Numbered from the stretch's first letter, positions 47,701 to 60,084 are shown. The stretch: 64,000 nucleotides of DNA from Stratiolaelaps scimitus (GCA_019614645.1 JABWDB010000003.1:24761001-24825000), one strand, 5' to 3'. Translations and numbers: made by a program. The notes: generated from the sequence alone by a model not told the origin.

Positions 47701-48370
47701 GCGCCAAATTGTTTCGGCGCAGGGCCACCGTTATCTGAGCACCGTCGAGAAGTGGTCAGTGCCGACTTCCACGATAGAGTGATTCACTGGAAATGAGACC
47801 GCCGCCACCCTTCCACCCCAATGACGGCTCATAGAGAAAATATATGCCATTAATATTTGCTTCGGGCCCGTCATAATTATATGCCTGTTGCTCTGTTACG
47901 TCCGTATAGCCTCGTCACGATGGCAATAACGGAATGACAGGCCAATCGCAGAAGAAGCATTCGCATCCTAAGTTTGCAGCAGCGTCACCAGGCCGTTGAA
48001 CGGACGCGAGCTCGCTGTCGACTTGTTTTGTCACCGCGTACATTCATGTCATTTACAACAGCTGCGCAGTGGTATACGCGCGCTATATACACTGATTATT
48101 GAGAGCACAACTCTGATGAATATAAACTGAGATGATAGCACATACGCATATCAACAGGCAACGAACGCATCACGGCTCCTCGATCAAGATTTGGTGTGAT
48201 TGAAATTTTGAAATATGACAGCGGTGATCTGGGGTGCAGCTTGTCCAGATGGAATCTTTGGAAACACGGGTACATGAGCACGTTCATGATTAGATCAAAT
48301 AGAAGCAGATGTCTGCAACTCTGTTAATTATAATGCAATATATGTAGCGTCGAATATCTGTGTAAGTTGT
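43700..48370. other. Non-coding or unresolved stretch
   Basis: TA run at 44671-44701 and further TA-rich DNA to 44775. The 186-codon minus frame at 44158-44718 begins in the TA run and has no domain. At 45152-45337 a + frame contains DTIITNIGTHFDLSRSF, which faintly recalls C1q-domain sequence but then diverges. Overlapping frames near 46.3-46.6 kb are open on both strands. Nothing is firm. Confidence 0.35.
44671..44701. repeat. (TA)15 microsatellite
   Basis: Uninterrupted TA run, followed by less regular TA/GAT-rich DNA. Confidence 0.95.
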
Positions 48371-48517
48371 TCAAGGTGGGTGCTTGACCAGAAGATAAAC
48401 CAGGCTCGATGAGGGAATAAGCGTTTGCTGTTCACCGAGCAGAACATAGTACCAAATCACCTTGATGAAGCCTACGAACCGTCGCACGTTGCTTCGTTTG
48501 CGCAGATGTTTGGTCAT
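48371..48517 (-). mobile_element. Decayed Ty3/Gypsy-like reverse transcriptase fragment (tentative)
   Basis: The minus strand encodes 48 residues containing VRRFVGFIKVIWYYV, then LIPSSSLVYLLVKH, before a stop. In Ty3/Gypsy polyproteins the region after the polymerase palm reads (L)RxFLGxxxYYRxFIP......PLxxLLxK, and the order and spacing here agree: R-R-F-V-G, aromatic YY, I-P, L-L-x-K. About 115 codons upstream (near 48840, minus) is a TFGLQG that could be a remnant of the PFGL motif, at the distance expected, but in between are stops and no YxDD is visible. If correct it is an old, inactive fragment. The match is by eye and could be coincidental. Confidence 0.3.
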
Positions 48518-50999
48518 ATTAAGTAGAATATTATTAAGACGTCAGCCAACAGTCAGGCTGAACTTGAGAGCAATCAGTTCGACGTGCCAGACTTACTAGA
48601 GCCTTAATCGTCAATCTGACAAGATGTCATTGAAGCCGACATCACCCACCCTCAAAGTAAAGAACGCGCCTGTCTAAGCTACAAGACGATTCTGCAAGAA
48701 CAAATGAAAATGAAAAAACTGATCAGTTCTCCAACGACGGTATACCAACAACGGGAAGCAATGCGAGACCATCACGTAATGATTTGAACCACTTCAACCT
48801 CTTTGCTACCATGCATCTTGAGGCAGTAACCTTGCAAACCGAATGTCTGACAGATGGCCTCTGGTTTTACTAACGTTTTAAACTTGTTTCGATCATTACA
48901 AGAAGAATGCTTGCCCAAAATAAAAGGGCATATATTGGGACCAGGAGAACCTGTATGCTAATGAGCCGCACCATACATGAGCACATTAACCCACCTTTAC
49001 CCGATAATGGTATCGCCGACAACTATGCTGCTAACATTATAACATCCTTGAGTGTGCTCCATGCTGTATATAGACAAAGAGAGCGGTTTCCTTGGTCGTA
49101 ATGAACTGCACTTTCTCCAAAAGAGTATCCGAGATGTAAACACGCTTCATCGCCAACGCTAGAGAGAGGAACTATTGCGAAATGCAAACGGCGATATCAT
49201 ATCGAGTGTTTCTCGATGACCAAGTGATTTCTTGCTTATTCTCTGCATTGTTTTCATTGTTGAAGTAGTGCATGCCCTCTCTCTCTCTTTCACTCAGTCA
49301 GTCAGCAGGTCACTAACATTTGGCCTAGTTGTCTCGAGAGCAACAGGACAGCTAACTCATGGGTGCCTTCTGAAAGCTGATGTATGTTGTGCAACACAGC
49401 AGACTATAGTGACAGTTTCAAGTAGCCTAATAATACTGGAATATTAAAAAGGAACATTCAGACTGAGACACGTCATTTTGTCCACGCGAGTCGAACAGCA
49501 CATTTGAGCAAGGCTCGCGGGCGTAAACAACGGAATTAAAGATAGTATAAGTAAAGTTCATGATTAATTTTGCCGGGGATTCCAAAAAGGGCTTCTTTTT
49601 GTCACCCAAGGGTGACAGGTATTACTACCGACTTTGATACTATTCGAGCGCCCTCCGCTAATGTCAAACGATATTTCCATGCGACAGCTATGTCACGAAC
49701 GTTAATTCATTATAGGCTTAGAATACAGTTCGTTTCGCATCGAATAACTTCATAGTGCAGTATAAGAATATGCCAGAATGTAGCAATTGTAGTTTTGCGG
49801 TACCGTGCGAGTAATTTCAGCAAATATGGCTGAGTCTCGAGAAGGCATCAAAGAACGTTGACTGGATTGATGGATTGAGTTTGAAATCTAGTTCTAGTTC
49901 AATCGACTGATGCAATAAATACACATCAGAACGAAATGGCAAAGCATAAATACGTCTGTTGAAAACTATTAAATGAAATGCAAAATGTTTGTCTTAAATT
50001 TCTGTACGGCCAGTAAGACGATATTGATATAGTTCGATGTTCCATTATTCGATTCCGGGTTCGGCTCGGTTCTCCACACTGCGGGATCCCTTATTAAATT
50101 TCAACTACAGCGGGAACTTGGCAAAACCTCTTAAGGCAAAAATTCCAGCTATATAGGAACGTGACGTATCTGGGTAGCGCCAAGGTACTACGTAATTCTC
50201 GGCATTTCATTACGATTAAGATAGTAATCTACTAATCACTCTCACAAAAAAATACTTATGAAATACCGTCAAATCCGTAAGACTATGTTGATATGGTTTT
50301 GATTCTCCATTATATATATATATATATATTATAAATAAAGCATAATGTTTTTCATACGCTGGTTTAATATACATTTTCCAAAAGAGAGATTTACCTTTAT
50401 TTTCACATCTACAGCGGGAAAGTTGTGCATCCCCAATATAGTGAATTTTAGCCTAATCTTACACATTTCTGCTCCTTTATTCAAACCAATAAACCTTTAT
50501 TATACCTTTTTTTGACCCTATATACCTTATTATACCTTACCACCACTGATTCGACATCACCGTCCAGCATCGGACACGTTGACTAATCCTTTGGCATTAA
50601 CTTTAGGGTAACCCGTGAGGACAATGCTTGTTGTACCAGACAAACGGGTATTTAATAATGCTTTTGATTGATACATCCAAAGCCTTACATTTCGATTGGA
50701 CCGCTCCGTAATCGACCGACCATACAATTTATTTACTCCTACTTGATCGGCTGTTACTGTCAGATTTGCCTGGAACTATATATTTAACCTTTAAAATTGG
50801 GTACTGTCCTGAGCTATTCTACACGCAACACTTATTTCGAATGCCTTACGACACCCTACATACACAAGCACATGTAGCTTGCTGCCGCTGGGTTCTGGTC
50901 AGTGCTGTGAAATTAATGGAATAAATAAATAAACAGCTGACAGTGCTGTCGTCCATCCAAACGTGGAGCCCGACTACCTCTACTTAATATGCCTAATTG

Positions 51000-51000
<1 letters not shown>

Positions 51001-51032
<32 letters not shown>
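51001..51032. repeat. (CT)n / GAGA microsatellite
   Basis: About 15 CT units. In arthropods GAGA tracts can bind GAGA-factor-type proteins, but no promoter is visible here. Confidence 0.95.
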
Positions 51033-51034
<2 letters not shown>

Positions 51035-51408
51035 CTCGACTTCTCCTTTTCTTTCCTTCATATATATATATATATGTCCGAACACAGCACGACACTAATA
51101 TTAATGAGGCACCTTGTGCTCCTCCGTCAAGGAGCACCAAAGTCTCCCAACGCCGTTGGCCGAATGAGTGTGAATTCAGCCGCTGCCCGCGCGATCAGAG
51201 CCGAGGTACGAAGCTGTCTGTTTTACCGGGTCGCCATCCTCTCATATAGCACACACGAGCACATAAACGAGCCCATTGGAATTCCAGAAAAATATTAATT
51301 ACTCTCGACAATATTGTGTTTATTATTAATATGATCATCACACAGCGATCAGTAGAATATAGTGAAATGATGTCGGTCCCCATGATCGTCATGATGTAGT
51401 GAAGTACC

Positions 51409-51440
51409 AACAGCAGCAGCAGCAGCACCACCACCACCAT
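51409..51440. repeat. (CAG)n(CAC)n triplet microsatellite
   Basis: Five to six CAG followed by four CAC/ACC units. Confidence 0.9.
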
Positions 51441-52617
51441 GATCATCAGCAAGAGCGGACGTGAGTCGCTTGATCGAATCGAAATTGATTAATTCGCTAA
51501 TAATGACTTGAGTCTATCGTCTCTTATGTATCGATTTAATAATGTACAATATAATGCATGCGGTGTGCGTTTATTGTACGGCACAGACAGAAAAGTGCGG
51601 TTTAGAGTATTTCCCTTCGTGAGACCGGTAGAGAAAAAACGTGAGCGTAATACTATAGTCAACTACACTCCTCAGCAAGCGACGGCATACGCACGATTAT
51701 TGGAAGCCACTGCTAATTTCTAATCGAAACATGCTGTTGAATTATTCATTTCAATCTGGGCCTATAGGTGTTCCGTGGGTTCCACTTAGCTTTTATGTAC
51801 GGTATTATTCAAAAACACAACGGACAACAGCACGTGCCTATGTTAAACACAACAAGCTGGTTGTGTATGTTGTTGTATCACTTGTGAAATCGTGCATGAG
51901 CAAATTTAAATGCATATATTTGATTTTCAATAGGCAATCTACAGTTCGCATACATGTGCCATAAATCTAAGTCGCGAGCAAACGTTTGCTATATGCTGGA
52001 ATCTATAATAAAAAGGTGAATAAATGTGGGCCTGCGAAAATTCTATGATATGACAGAAAGCTCCAACGGCACGATAGCAATTCCGAATTATACCTTACCT
52101 TACACACTTGCAATAAAAAAAAACCCTTTTTAGTTCACGTATTCCCACCGAGGTCTTCCCGTTCATCTCTTCGCTGAGTGTCTCTCTCGCATGTGGGCAC
52201 ATGGCGAAATGCTCTTATCGTTCAGTTGTCCATTGCGCGATTTTTGATGGCTGTGCTTCAGCCGTCGAATCGACCACAAACTACTCGGTCTTTGTGTGCT
52301 TTGTTTCTAGGGCGGGGTCTTCTCCCGCTCGGATAATTTCCCGATTCTCATCAGTTTGGCCATCACTCGTCGATCGGCTTCGCCCCGACCGTTGCGAAGA
52401 GTCCGTGTGACAAGAATGAGCTAATTAATTCTGATATCGCTACTACTTTACAACGATTGCTCAACTGTACAGTGTGCGTCGATGTCTACAGTATGGCCAT
52501 ACTATGCCTCACCTCGTGCCCTGTATGTGTGTGTGTGTGCGTAGTGGATTCCATTATTGTTACTAGATATTTATTAGAAGCTATATGCTCTCGATGCATT
52601 GTCATTTTTTATACTGC

Positions 52618-52619
<2 letters not shown>

Positions 52620-52651
<32 letters not shown>
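52620..52651. repeat. (TA)16 microsatellite
   Basis: Uninterrupted TA run. Confidence 0.95.
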
Positions 52652-52652
<1 letters not shown>

Positions 52653-53087
52653 GTTTTCTTGTTTTTAATTAATTATATTGGGTTGACTCTTTTCCACTCA
52701 ATGGTTGCCCTCTATCCCTCTGATCCATTTTCAATTATTATATATTGAATTGTTTGTCGTCACCGTTATCTTTTCGCCGATATTATTCCTGGGTTATGAT
52801 AAGATCTTAATGAGGATCATACCGAGCGAAAAGAGCGAGAAACACAGCTCTGGGATGACAATTGACGTAGCAGCAGCTATCTTGCCCTTCACTGCACTCA
52901 CTGTCCAAGCATATATTTTTGCATTGGCCAAGGTGTCGGTATCGACGTAAAGCCAATTTTCTATTAAGTTTATTGGCATGTCACTGGCAATGACGGATAT
53001 ACTAAAATAATTATAATTATAATAATAGTAGCAATAACGATATTATTACTAATAAATTATAGATTATATAAAATAGCGGAGGACTGC

Positions 53088-53095
<8 letters not shown>

Positions 53096-53118
<23 letters not shown>
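53096..53118. repeat. (TA)n microsatellite
   Basis: Uninterrupted TA run after a TAC-interrupted lead. Confidence 0.9.
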
Positions 53119-53122
<4 letters not shown>

Positions 53123-54298
53123 GAGTAATTATTAGAAGTCATCTAGAACTCATTATGGGTTTCATATAAAAGTTAAACGAAGAAGATATAGATGCTTAGG
53201 GTTGTCATTACCATCAGTGGCTCCGTCGCTCATGATCTAACATAAGCGCAAATGTATTATGCTTCACAGCAGTATCTGAAAGACGAAGCATCTGGGGACT
53301 ATCTGTGGTCCTTAAAACCGCGCATTGGATGCCAACGCCCTGGACATGATTACGCGCATACTGAGCGTCAGATCAGTATCTACTGACACTAATCAGTAGA
53401 CATTAGTCGCCAACCAGGAAACGTTCGCATGATATTATACTTTCCTGTTAGACAGTGTAGACGCCCACCAGCAGCGGTCAATGCCGCTGTCAAGGTCCAT
53501 GGTCCCGCATGTCATACATATATATTCCATCTAGATGCATAAACGTCAGCCACGAAACTGTACGAATGCATGCTTAACAAACAAACTATTGGTAGCAATT
53601 GCGAGATATATATATATATATAGCTTGTTGACAGAATTGGCAGGCTGCCGAACAATTACCTGCTATGCTTGTAATCGATGTAAGACCGCTTACAAAAATG
53701 CTGTCTGACTTCGCGCAGAACCAGTCGACAGTTGGCCTACGTATTGATTTGTATTCATCAACTATTATTTGTTAATTTATTCTCTTTGTTTTTAAAATTT
53801 TAAATTTCAGAATTTCCACTGATATTTCATTAATTTCAACCGACGTCAAGCTCACGTCAATCGCAGGAGGATGTCTATATATGTATATATAATATATAGA
53901 TATATAGACAATACTATACAATCCATTCATGTAACAATCGCGCAGCCTCAAGGCGCCAAAGGCAGTTTTAGGAAAGCAGTTAATTACATGACTTAGCATA
54001 TTAAATTATACGCCTCGTATGCTTAGGATGACCATTTAGGGGAATATCATACACGTATTTCGGCAGATTATGAATGAGAATTACATTATGACGTGTCTGT
54101 GTGAATATCGCTGAGATGATAGTTTCGTCTACCATCAGCCCGAGTTGGAACTGACATATCGCTAACAAGTGCTAGATAATATCAAATCATTCCAAGGTGG
54201 TCTGACTAACGAGTGTATATATTATAGCATTCAATGAATGAGGTAATGTAGAAAATGAGAACTGCGAAATATTCATATGCGCAACGTGTTATCTATTA

Positions 54299-54304
54299 TT
54301 TATT
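54299..54304 (-). terminator. Possible poly(A) signal of the minus-strand secreted gene
   Basis: AATAAA on the minus strand, 267 bases past the stop codon at 54571. Common hexamer, so weak alone. Confidence 0.25.
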
Positions 54305-54570
54305 CGTTTACACTCGTGTCCAGAGAAGCTGAGAGATGCAGACGCGGCTTTCGCGCTGTCGCTTTTCATCACCTACCTCGATCACTCACTTCAGTGTCAT
54401 AATTAAGGCGAAGTACAGCTGTATCGAACGCTTCACAGGTTAAATGCCAATTTGAACAGCCTATAGTGGCTTGTTTTTTGGTCGTTTCTATTAAGGGCTT
54501 CAGTTATATCGTACAATTAAGAGTGGTCCGGAGTTACGTTTAAGATCTTGACCAAGTGCAAGGACGTATA

Positions 54571-55982
54571 TTAGACAATTTGTCCTGAGTGTTCGGACTG
54601 AGTCTTCGGACCATATTTTGATATCCACCCCAGTACTTTTTGGTAGGCTAACTCAGCAAACTTAAATGACGTATTGGGGTCACCTGGTAGATACCTGATA
54701 TGCCGCAAAGAACAACGGAACAGGTCAGAAATAACGGCATTTGCGTTGATCCCGGCAGCCTCTGTTTCTTTTATGTGTAATATCCTTGCCAAGGACCCAA
54801 CATCGATTATATTAACTATACGAAGATAACAGCTCATAAGTTCTCCTCCCTCTCGTTCGCTCAACATATACCGGCTCCTGCCTGTCGCGTTCCTGTCAAA
54901 CACAAATAGTTCATCATTATTATTATTAAGCTACCCACAGTAACAACAACACAAGTCTCCGAGCTGCCTGTTTGTGCCGCAAGCTCTACAAGTCCTGCAA
55001 GATCACTTGTAGAATAACAATTGCTCGAGAACCAATAGAGCAATGGCTTCAGCAAAGTAGGTTCACACTAACGATTTACGTTTATTTGTTAGTTAGCTAA
55101 TTAAACCTCGCGTTTTCGGCAAGTTAGTTTTTTGCATTTTGGATTTCTTCACACAAAGACAGTGTGCCTTTGGACCAAGAATATAGATATGGACATGAAG
55201 CTAAACTTCCGTGCGTTATCTAATTGGATAGATGGTATGCGTAGATATTTTCTTAACAGCATCGAGACGCAGATTTTTTTATATAGTATACAAACAGTAT
55301 TTTTCCATCTGCAAAGATGCCACAAACCGATTTTGAAGATCTGATTTCGAAATTTCAACAACGCGAGATTTCTACCCAAAATTGCTGTTTGCCCATCGTC
55401 AGCTACCTAGACGATAGGAAGTGTTTCTGGTATAATCACAATATCGTCAGTGAGAACCTGAAGCCAAGCTAGGTGACACAAGGAGCATATCCAAAAGCTG
55501 CGCCTGCAGGTTTTTCAATAGTTACGAGTTCCCTAAAATTAACTAGACCTGCATGCAGAATATGCTTGAGAGTCTCAACGATAAGAAATTTCGTGGTGAA
55601 ATATTGGACAAAATCCAACCTGTGTTTGTGGTTCGTCCACTCACTGCACAATAAATAACCGTCTACAAAGAGTTGTGTTTGAAATTTGAAAAAACATCTT
55701 TAACCTTTTCAAGGAGTAGAGGCATAAGCGATGCACAAAACATATTGCCTGCGTTCCTACATGAGCAATTATGCCCAGCGGCAAAGGAACATCGGCCATT
55801 GCGCTGATAACTGCGTGTGCACACTTGAACCCTTTTCGGAGAACGCTCATCAGGTACTTCTTCTCTTCGGGTGACACCGTGTAGCCCTTCTCAGGAGAGC
55901 ACATATCCAACTTCACCTCATTAGCTGCTGTTAGCATGCCACAGTGTACAACAATAAATGACACTATACGCAAAGATTTCAT
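54571..55982 (-). CDS. Three-exon gene for an unrecognised secreted Cys-rich protein (about 220 aa)
   Basis: Exon 1 coding 55982-55705, exon 2 54994-54935, exon 3 54892-54571 (TAA). A strong acceptor (CTTTTTGTTTTCAG) ends at 56024, 41 bases before the ATG, so the first coding exon carries the end of a 5' UTR. Donors are AAAAG|GTTAAAG and TGTGG|GTAGC; acceptors GATCTTGCAG and TGTGTTTGACAG. All three exons join in phase 2 without a stop, and I found no other phase choice that reaches exon 3. Product: a signal peptide (MKSLRIVSFIVVHCG, likely cut after MLTAA), a charged segment with Cys (CSPEKGYTVSPEEKKYL), a hydrophobic PLPLGIIAHVG stretch, a 20-residue Cys-dense exon (C-2-C ... DLCCCYC), then a 106-residue tail with two Cys. 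Exon 2 alone recalls the zinc ribbon of mitochondrial ribosomal protein L32, but its context does not fit. Intron 2 is only 42 bases, unusually short, and is the weak point. No family recognised; possibly lineage-specific. Confidence 0.45.
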
Positions 55983-56022
55983 TGCAGTGGGTAACATGGG
56001 GAACAGCGAACTGATGTAGCTG

Positions 56023-56037
56023 GCTGAAAACAAAAAG
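56023..56037 (-). promoter_or_regulatory. 3' splice site in the 5' UTR of the secreted gene
   Basis: CTTTTTGTTTTCAG followed by C at 56023; a near-ideal acceptor placed 41 bases before the ATG. It implies an untranslated exon and promoter further right, not located. Confidence 0.5.
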
Positions 56038-56039
56038 TT

Positions 56040-58380
56040 GAGTACTGGACAAACGTCGGTTGGGTTGAACTTGGCCGACCGAGCTTATGTCAGCTGCTCA
56101 AGTAAACGAAGGCCGAATCCATGAGCGTCACTGAATCATCTAAAATATTCATCGCTTTTGTCTTTCAGATCGGCGTAGAAGGGCACTTTCTTTGTTCAGT
56201 GGTAAAGGCAGCTGAAGATCTCCTTAGCTGAAGTTTGCAAGTTCTCGTGCTTACTCTAAAACGTGATATGAGACATAGAATGACAAATTCACTCATATGA
56301 ATTCACTATTCATATTCTATGGCTCATCGAGGATAGTTACGAGTTCGAATTAGGCTTCGGAAAGATACTTCACCCCACACTGGAGAGTGACTAAGTTTCG
56401 ACAACATTTCCTCCAATTTGCTCCTTTAATTTTTCTGTAAATTCATATGTATATAGCAAAAATGAGCAAAATGAAAAACAAAGAAAAATAACGCTTTTTC
56501 TAGCTTTGAGAAGTTTTTGTCACACCCTGGTAAAAGCCCATTTCTGCTCGCTCCTCCCTTATAATTGATTGGAAACTTTGTATATTCGTCTATTGTCGTT
56601 TTAAGTCAATTAATAAACGCGTACTATAAATATTTCAATATACGAACAGTAACCAGATGAAACTATAACCCGTCTCTAGTAAGTTAGTTTGTAATTATCT
56701 GTCGCATTAAGAGCTCGTATTAACTTCCGGAAGTATGAGGGGGAAGGGTGCATACAAAATAAACAAAATATATATTTATCATTTCTTAGAACAGAGCTTC
56801 CAGCTTTCGCTCCTGTCCACAGTCCACTATAACCCCGAACCGTGACAGAATGTAGACACTGATCGAATTGAACATTTTCGTCTGTTCCGCTAGGAACTCG
56901 AGTAGGCCAATTCAAGACTAAGAAATTGGGTGGATTTGGTTATAACTGTTGGGTTATACACTTCAAGAAAATCGTTTTGTCGGTACCAACTGTTTCTCCG
57001 TATTGGACACTGCTTATTTTCGGGACTCCGGTCGCCTATTGAAGGGTTCTTACTAACAGCTTCAGATCACCTATTCACCTTCTAAAACCAGTACACTACT
57101 TTGATCCAGGGCGGCTACCGCGCGCCGTAAATCGCATTCCTGCGATTCCTCAAGTCTCTGCCTGCACGGAACTTTAAGCACTCCACCTACTAGACCATAA
57201 TGAATTAACTGCAACTATAGGAACAATTTTTCCCAGCTCCCTCTCCCGGTCGCGGTCGAGGAAAAAACATCGACGCTGGGGTCGCTACCACCCTGCTAAG
57301 ATTGACTGTGTCATTGCTGTACACAGATTACATTACGCTGCAGAGAGTTCCATAGATTGTCCGCACTCGTCATTTGGAGTCGGCGGCGGCGGCGGCGGCG
57401 GCAGTAGCCGCGACGTCAGCCGAACTATTATAGCTGTGAAAGGATGCCCACAGCTCTCAGTTCGTGAGTTAGGCCTCTCTACTCGGCGGCGGTACTGCTT
57501 AGCCCCCATGCTTCTTCCATGGTGCAAAAATGCTAGTTGCAATAGAACAAGATGCGAATGAGTGAATGTTGCTATGCTCATGTATGTCCCGTTGACATTC
57601 GCACATGCCAGCCGCAACAGCCTCAGTCACAACATCACTCGTAGCCTGGGCACGATTGCCGTGGTAGAAATAGTATTACCACCAGTGGTCACATTCGTAG
57701 CGGCAACAGCTACAGGCGCAGTGGCAGCAACGGCTGTAGCCTTCAAAGACGCCATCGCATTTCATCCGTTTCGTTGGCCTTCATCTCTTAGGAAAGAAGC
57801 TGGCCACTCACCACTTCGATATGAGCCAGACACGCTACAGTCGGCCAACCGAGTGGCGACCGCATTCGATGTTTGTTTGACCGTTTTTTGTTGCTGTGCC
57901 CTCCGGGAACCTACTTGGACGGAGAGAAATGTCCGTAGCGAACCGCCTGCTGGGTCGCCTCATCATTGCACGTGCACAACCTAGGAGACGGCTGTTGAAA
58001 GTTGACAGCACACACCGATGGTGTCAAGTCTACCGAAAATACGCTCCTATACGAATTGTTAATATGTATCGCGATCTGACCCATTGGTACACCTCGGGGT
58101 TAGACGCGCGTCGCCGAACAGTGTTCGGCTCGACACTAATTTTTCCGAATATGTGCTATCGAGAACAAAACGTTTTAAAACTCAATATGGGGGATCACTT
58201 AGTCCTTAAATCGATGAAAAACATAGTAATTTGTGGAATGAGCATTGTGTTTTGAATGAAAATTAACAGCATGGATGCATTCGTATCTATGCTGCACTTG
58301 TTTCAGTATATAAATTATTACAATAAGTATTTACTATTGCTGAGGTGCAATGGTATAAATTGTGTATGATCACCCGAGTG
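56040..58380. other. Non-coding stretch right of the secreted gene
   Basis: Would hold the upstream untranslated exon and promoter of the minus-strand gene, neither identified. A (CGG)7 tract lies at 57381-57402 in a GC-richer patch (57.3-58.0 kb), with a 140-codon + frame (57562-57984) of low-complexity Ala/Val/Thr composition that I regard as chance. Confidence 0.4.
57381..57402. repeat. (CGG)7 triplet microsatellite
   Basis: Seven uninterrupted CGG units plus one base, in a GC-rich patch. Confidence 0.95.
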
Positions 58381-58411
58381 ATAATAATGAAAACCGTTTC
58401 GTTATGTGTAT

Positions 58412-58440
58412 CTGAAATCAAGTGTGACCACCCGCTGAAC

Positions 58441-58471
<31 letters not shown>

Positions 58472-58680
58472 TCAAATGAGATTTCCGTAGTAGCTGCGAG
58501 TGAACTGGAATGAAGCCTATTGCCAATTCTTATGTTTTGTACAATAAGAGATGAGGTGTAAAGGTGTTTCGTGTTCAACAGAAGTACGGCTTAATTATTA
58601 TTGAGTGAGTGCACAAGAGAAGGTGTAAAGCCTGTGTGATTGTGCTAGCCTGTTGGGTCCGTCTTATGAAGCAATGCCGA
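58412..58680 (+). rRNA. 28S rRNA 5'-end fragment, probably a pseudogene
   Basis: ACCCGCTGAACTTAAGCATA followed by TCAATAAGCGGAGGAAAAGA is the near-universal start of eukaryotic large-subunit rRNA, here at about 58429-58469, with the usual CAAGTGTGACC just before it. The colinear match continues: TTCCGTAGTAGCTGCGAGTGAA corresponds to the conserved TTCCYTTAGTAACGGCGAGTGAA but has several changes at positions that hardly vary in working genes. Beyond about 58530 the match fades through what would be domain D1 and is lost near 58680. 5.8S and the rest of 28S are absent. Either a decayed, truncated copy of rDNA inserted here or an unusually diverged lineage; the first is likelier. Confidence 0.75.
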
Positions 58681-58688
58681 AGACAATT

Positions 58689-58737
58689 GTACCATGCACG
58701 CTAAATGTTGGCTGTGAGTCAGCCCGGAAAATTTATC
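58689..58737 (+). repeat. Dispersed repeat with short stem, copy 2 (matches 21949-21998)
   Basis: Begins within ten bases of where the 28S similarity ends and matches 21949-21998 over about 49 bases. Stem GGCTG/CAGCC kept, loop different. Confidence 0.6.
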
Positions 58738-58739
58738 AG

Positions 58740-60023
58740 GTCCACCGAAAATAAACATATTAGCAGATGATTACCAGAATAGATTAGCAGTATGCTTAAG
58801 TAGTTTTAGTTTTTGATGGTCTAGAGAACGTCTAAATGATGAAAAAACAACGTTGGAGCACTTGCGGTGCAATGGCTTATTATGCTTCGGGAAACACTTC
58901 GACTCCATGGGCTTTAATCGAATTCCGCGACCTGACATGCCGAGAACTTAAGCGTTGTAAGAAACAACTGCAGTTCCGTTAAATAAATCAAAACTTTGTA
59001 TTGTATTTATAAAGATTCTTGTAGATACTACGACTGAGGTCAGGTCCTCACATCTAAGAGTAATCATAGTATCAACAAGAGCATCAGTTTGCAATTACGG
59101 TAGATTATCTTGGATATGAAAATTCACGGGAGACAATTCAGACGTTTATTGGAATCTTTACTAGAACACGTTCGCTGATGTGAAGCGCTATCTCAGGCGC
59201 AATAAGCCTGTCATATAAAGGCAGGGTATATTCGTCCTGTTTGTCACTAGGATTAGCCGTGTATCTGCAATGCAAACATGAAATAGAGAGGGTGATATAC
59301 GTTCTACGTTATCTTTTAGGTTGCTATTCATATTTGTCTATATCAGCGAGGAGCTTCGGGAGAGCCACGATGAATCGACAATGACTCATGAAAGTCGACT
59401 GCCTGAGGGTGTTATTCTTCCTAAGCTTTAGTCACAAATGCAAGTGTTTCTAATCTGCCTTGTGATGCAGATAAATATAATAGTAATAGCTATAGCGTAA
59501 TTTATTTCAATTTGCGAGTCGATAGAATTGATATCCACATCGTATCATAATAGCAGATATGATATATTTGGTAATATCCGTAATTATACTCAGCAACTTC
59601 GTCTATTCTCCGTAAAAAAAAAATTATACAAATCATAGCGTAGCAGCCATCATCACGACTGCGATCGTGTACCAGTTGGCAATTTCCGAAAGAAGTCTAT
59701 GTCCATTCCCCGTCTGTTAATAGTCAACTCGCAAAATCGTCGACCCGTATTATACAAATGCCGGCCACAATAGCATTCGTACTGAATAGTATAATAATTC
59801 AAACGGTGATACCATACTCATCATTATCAATCAGCAACGAGCAGCAGCAATAATAATAATACATAACAATAATATGACCCCTATTATAGCTGTCGTCACT
59901 CAGCGGTGATGATTGCTTCCTCGCTTCCAGCTCGGCCAAGTTCGGCCCGAAATGAAGAAAGCCAAATACAAGTACCCTCTTCTCTCTCGCTCTCTCTCGA
60001 CACACACACATATATCTATCTAT

Positions 60024-60084
<61 letters not shown>

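Larger units (their letters stand above)
48520..54570. other. Non-coding stretch, microsatellite-rich
   Basis: Contains TA runs at 50312-50330, 52620-52651 and 53096-53118, a (CT) run at 51001-51032, triplets at 51409-51440, tandem TTATACC words at about 50498-50540 and TTACC at 52095-52105, and an AT hairpin at about 53873-53912. An AATAAA on the minus strand at 54299-54304 could end the gene to the right. No other gene is supported. Confidence 0.4.

Noticed and set aside
54935..54994. Mitochondrial ribosomal protein L32 zinc ribbon
   Set aside because: CRACG...LCCCYC resembles the L32 ribbon, but the upstream exon encodes a signal peptide and the downstream exon does not match L32.
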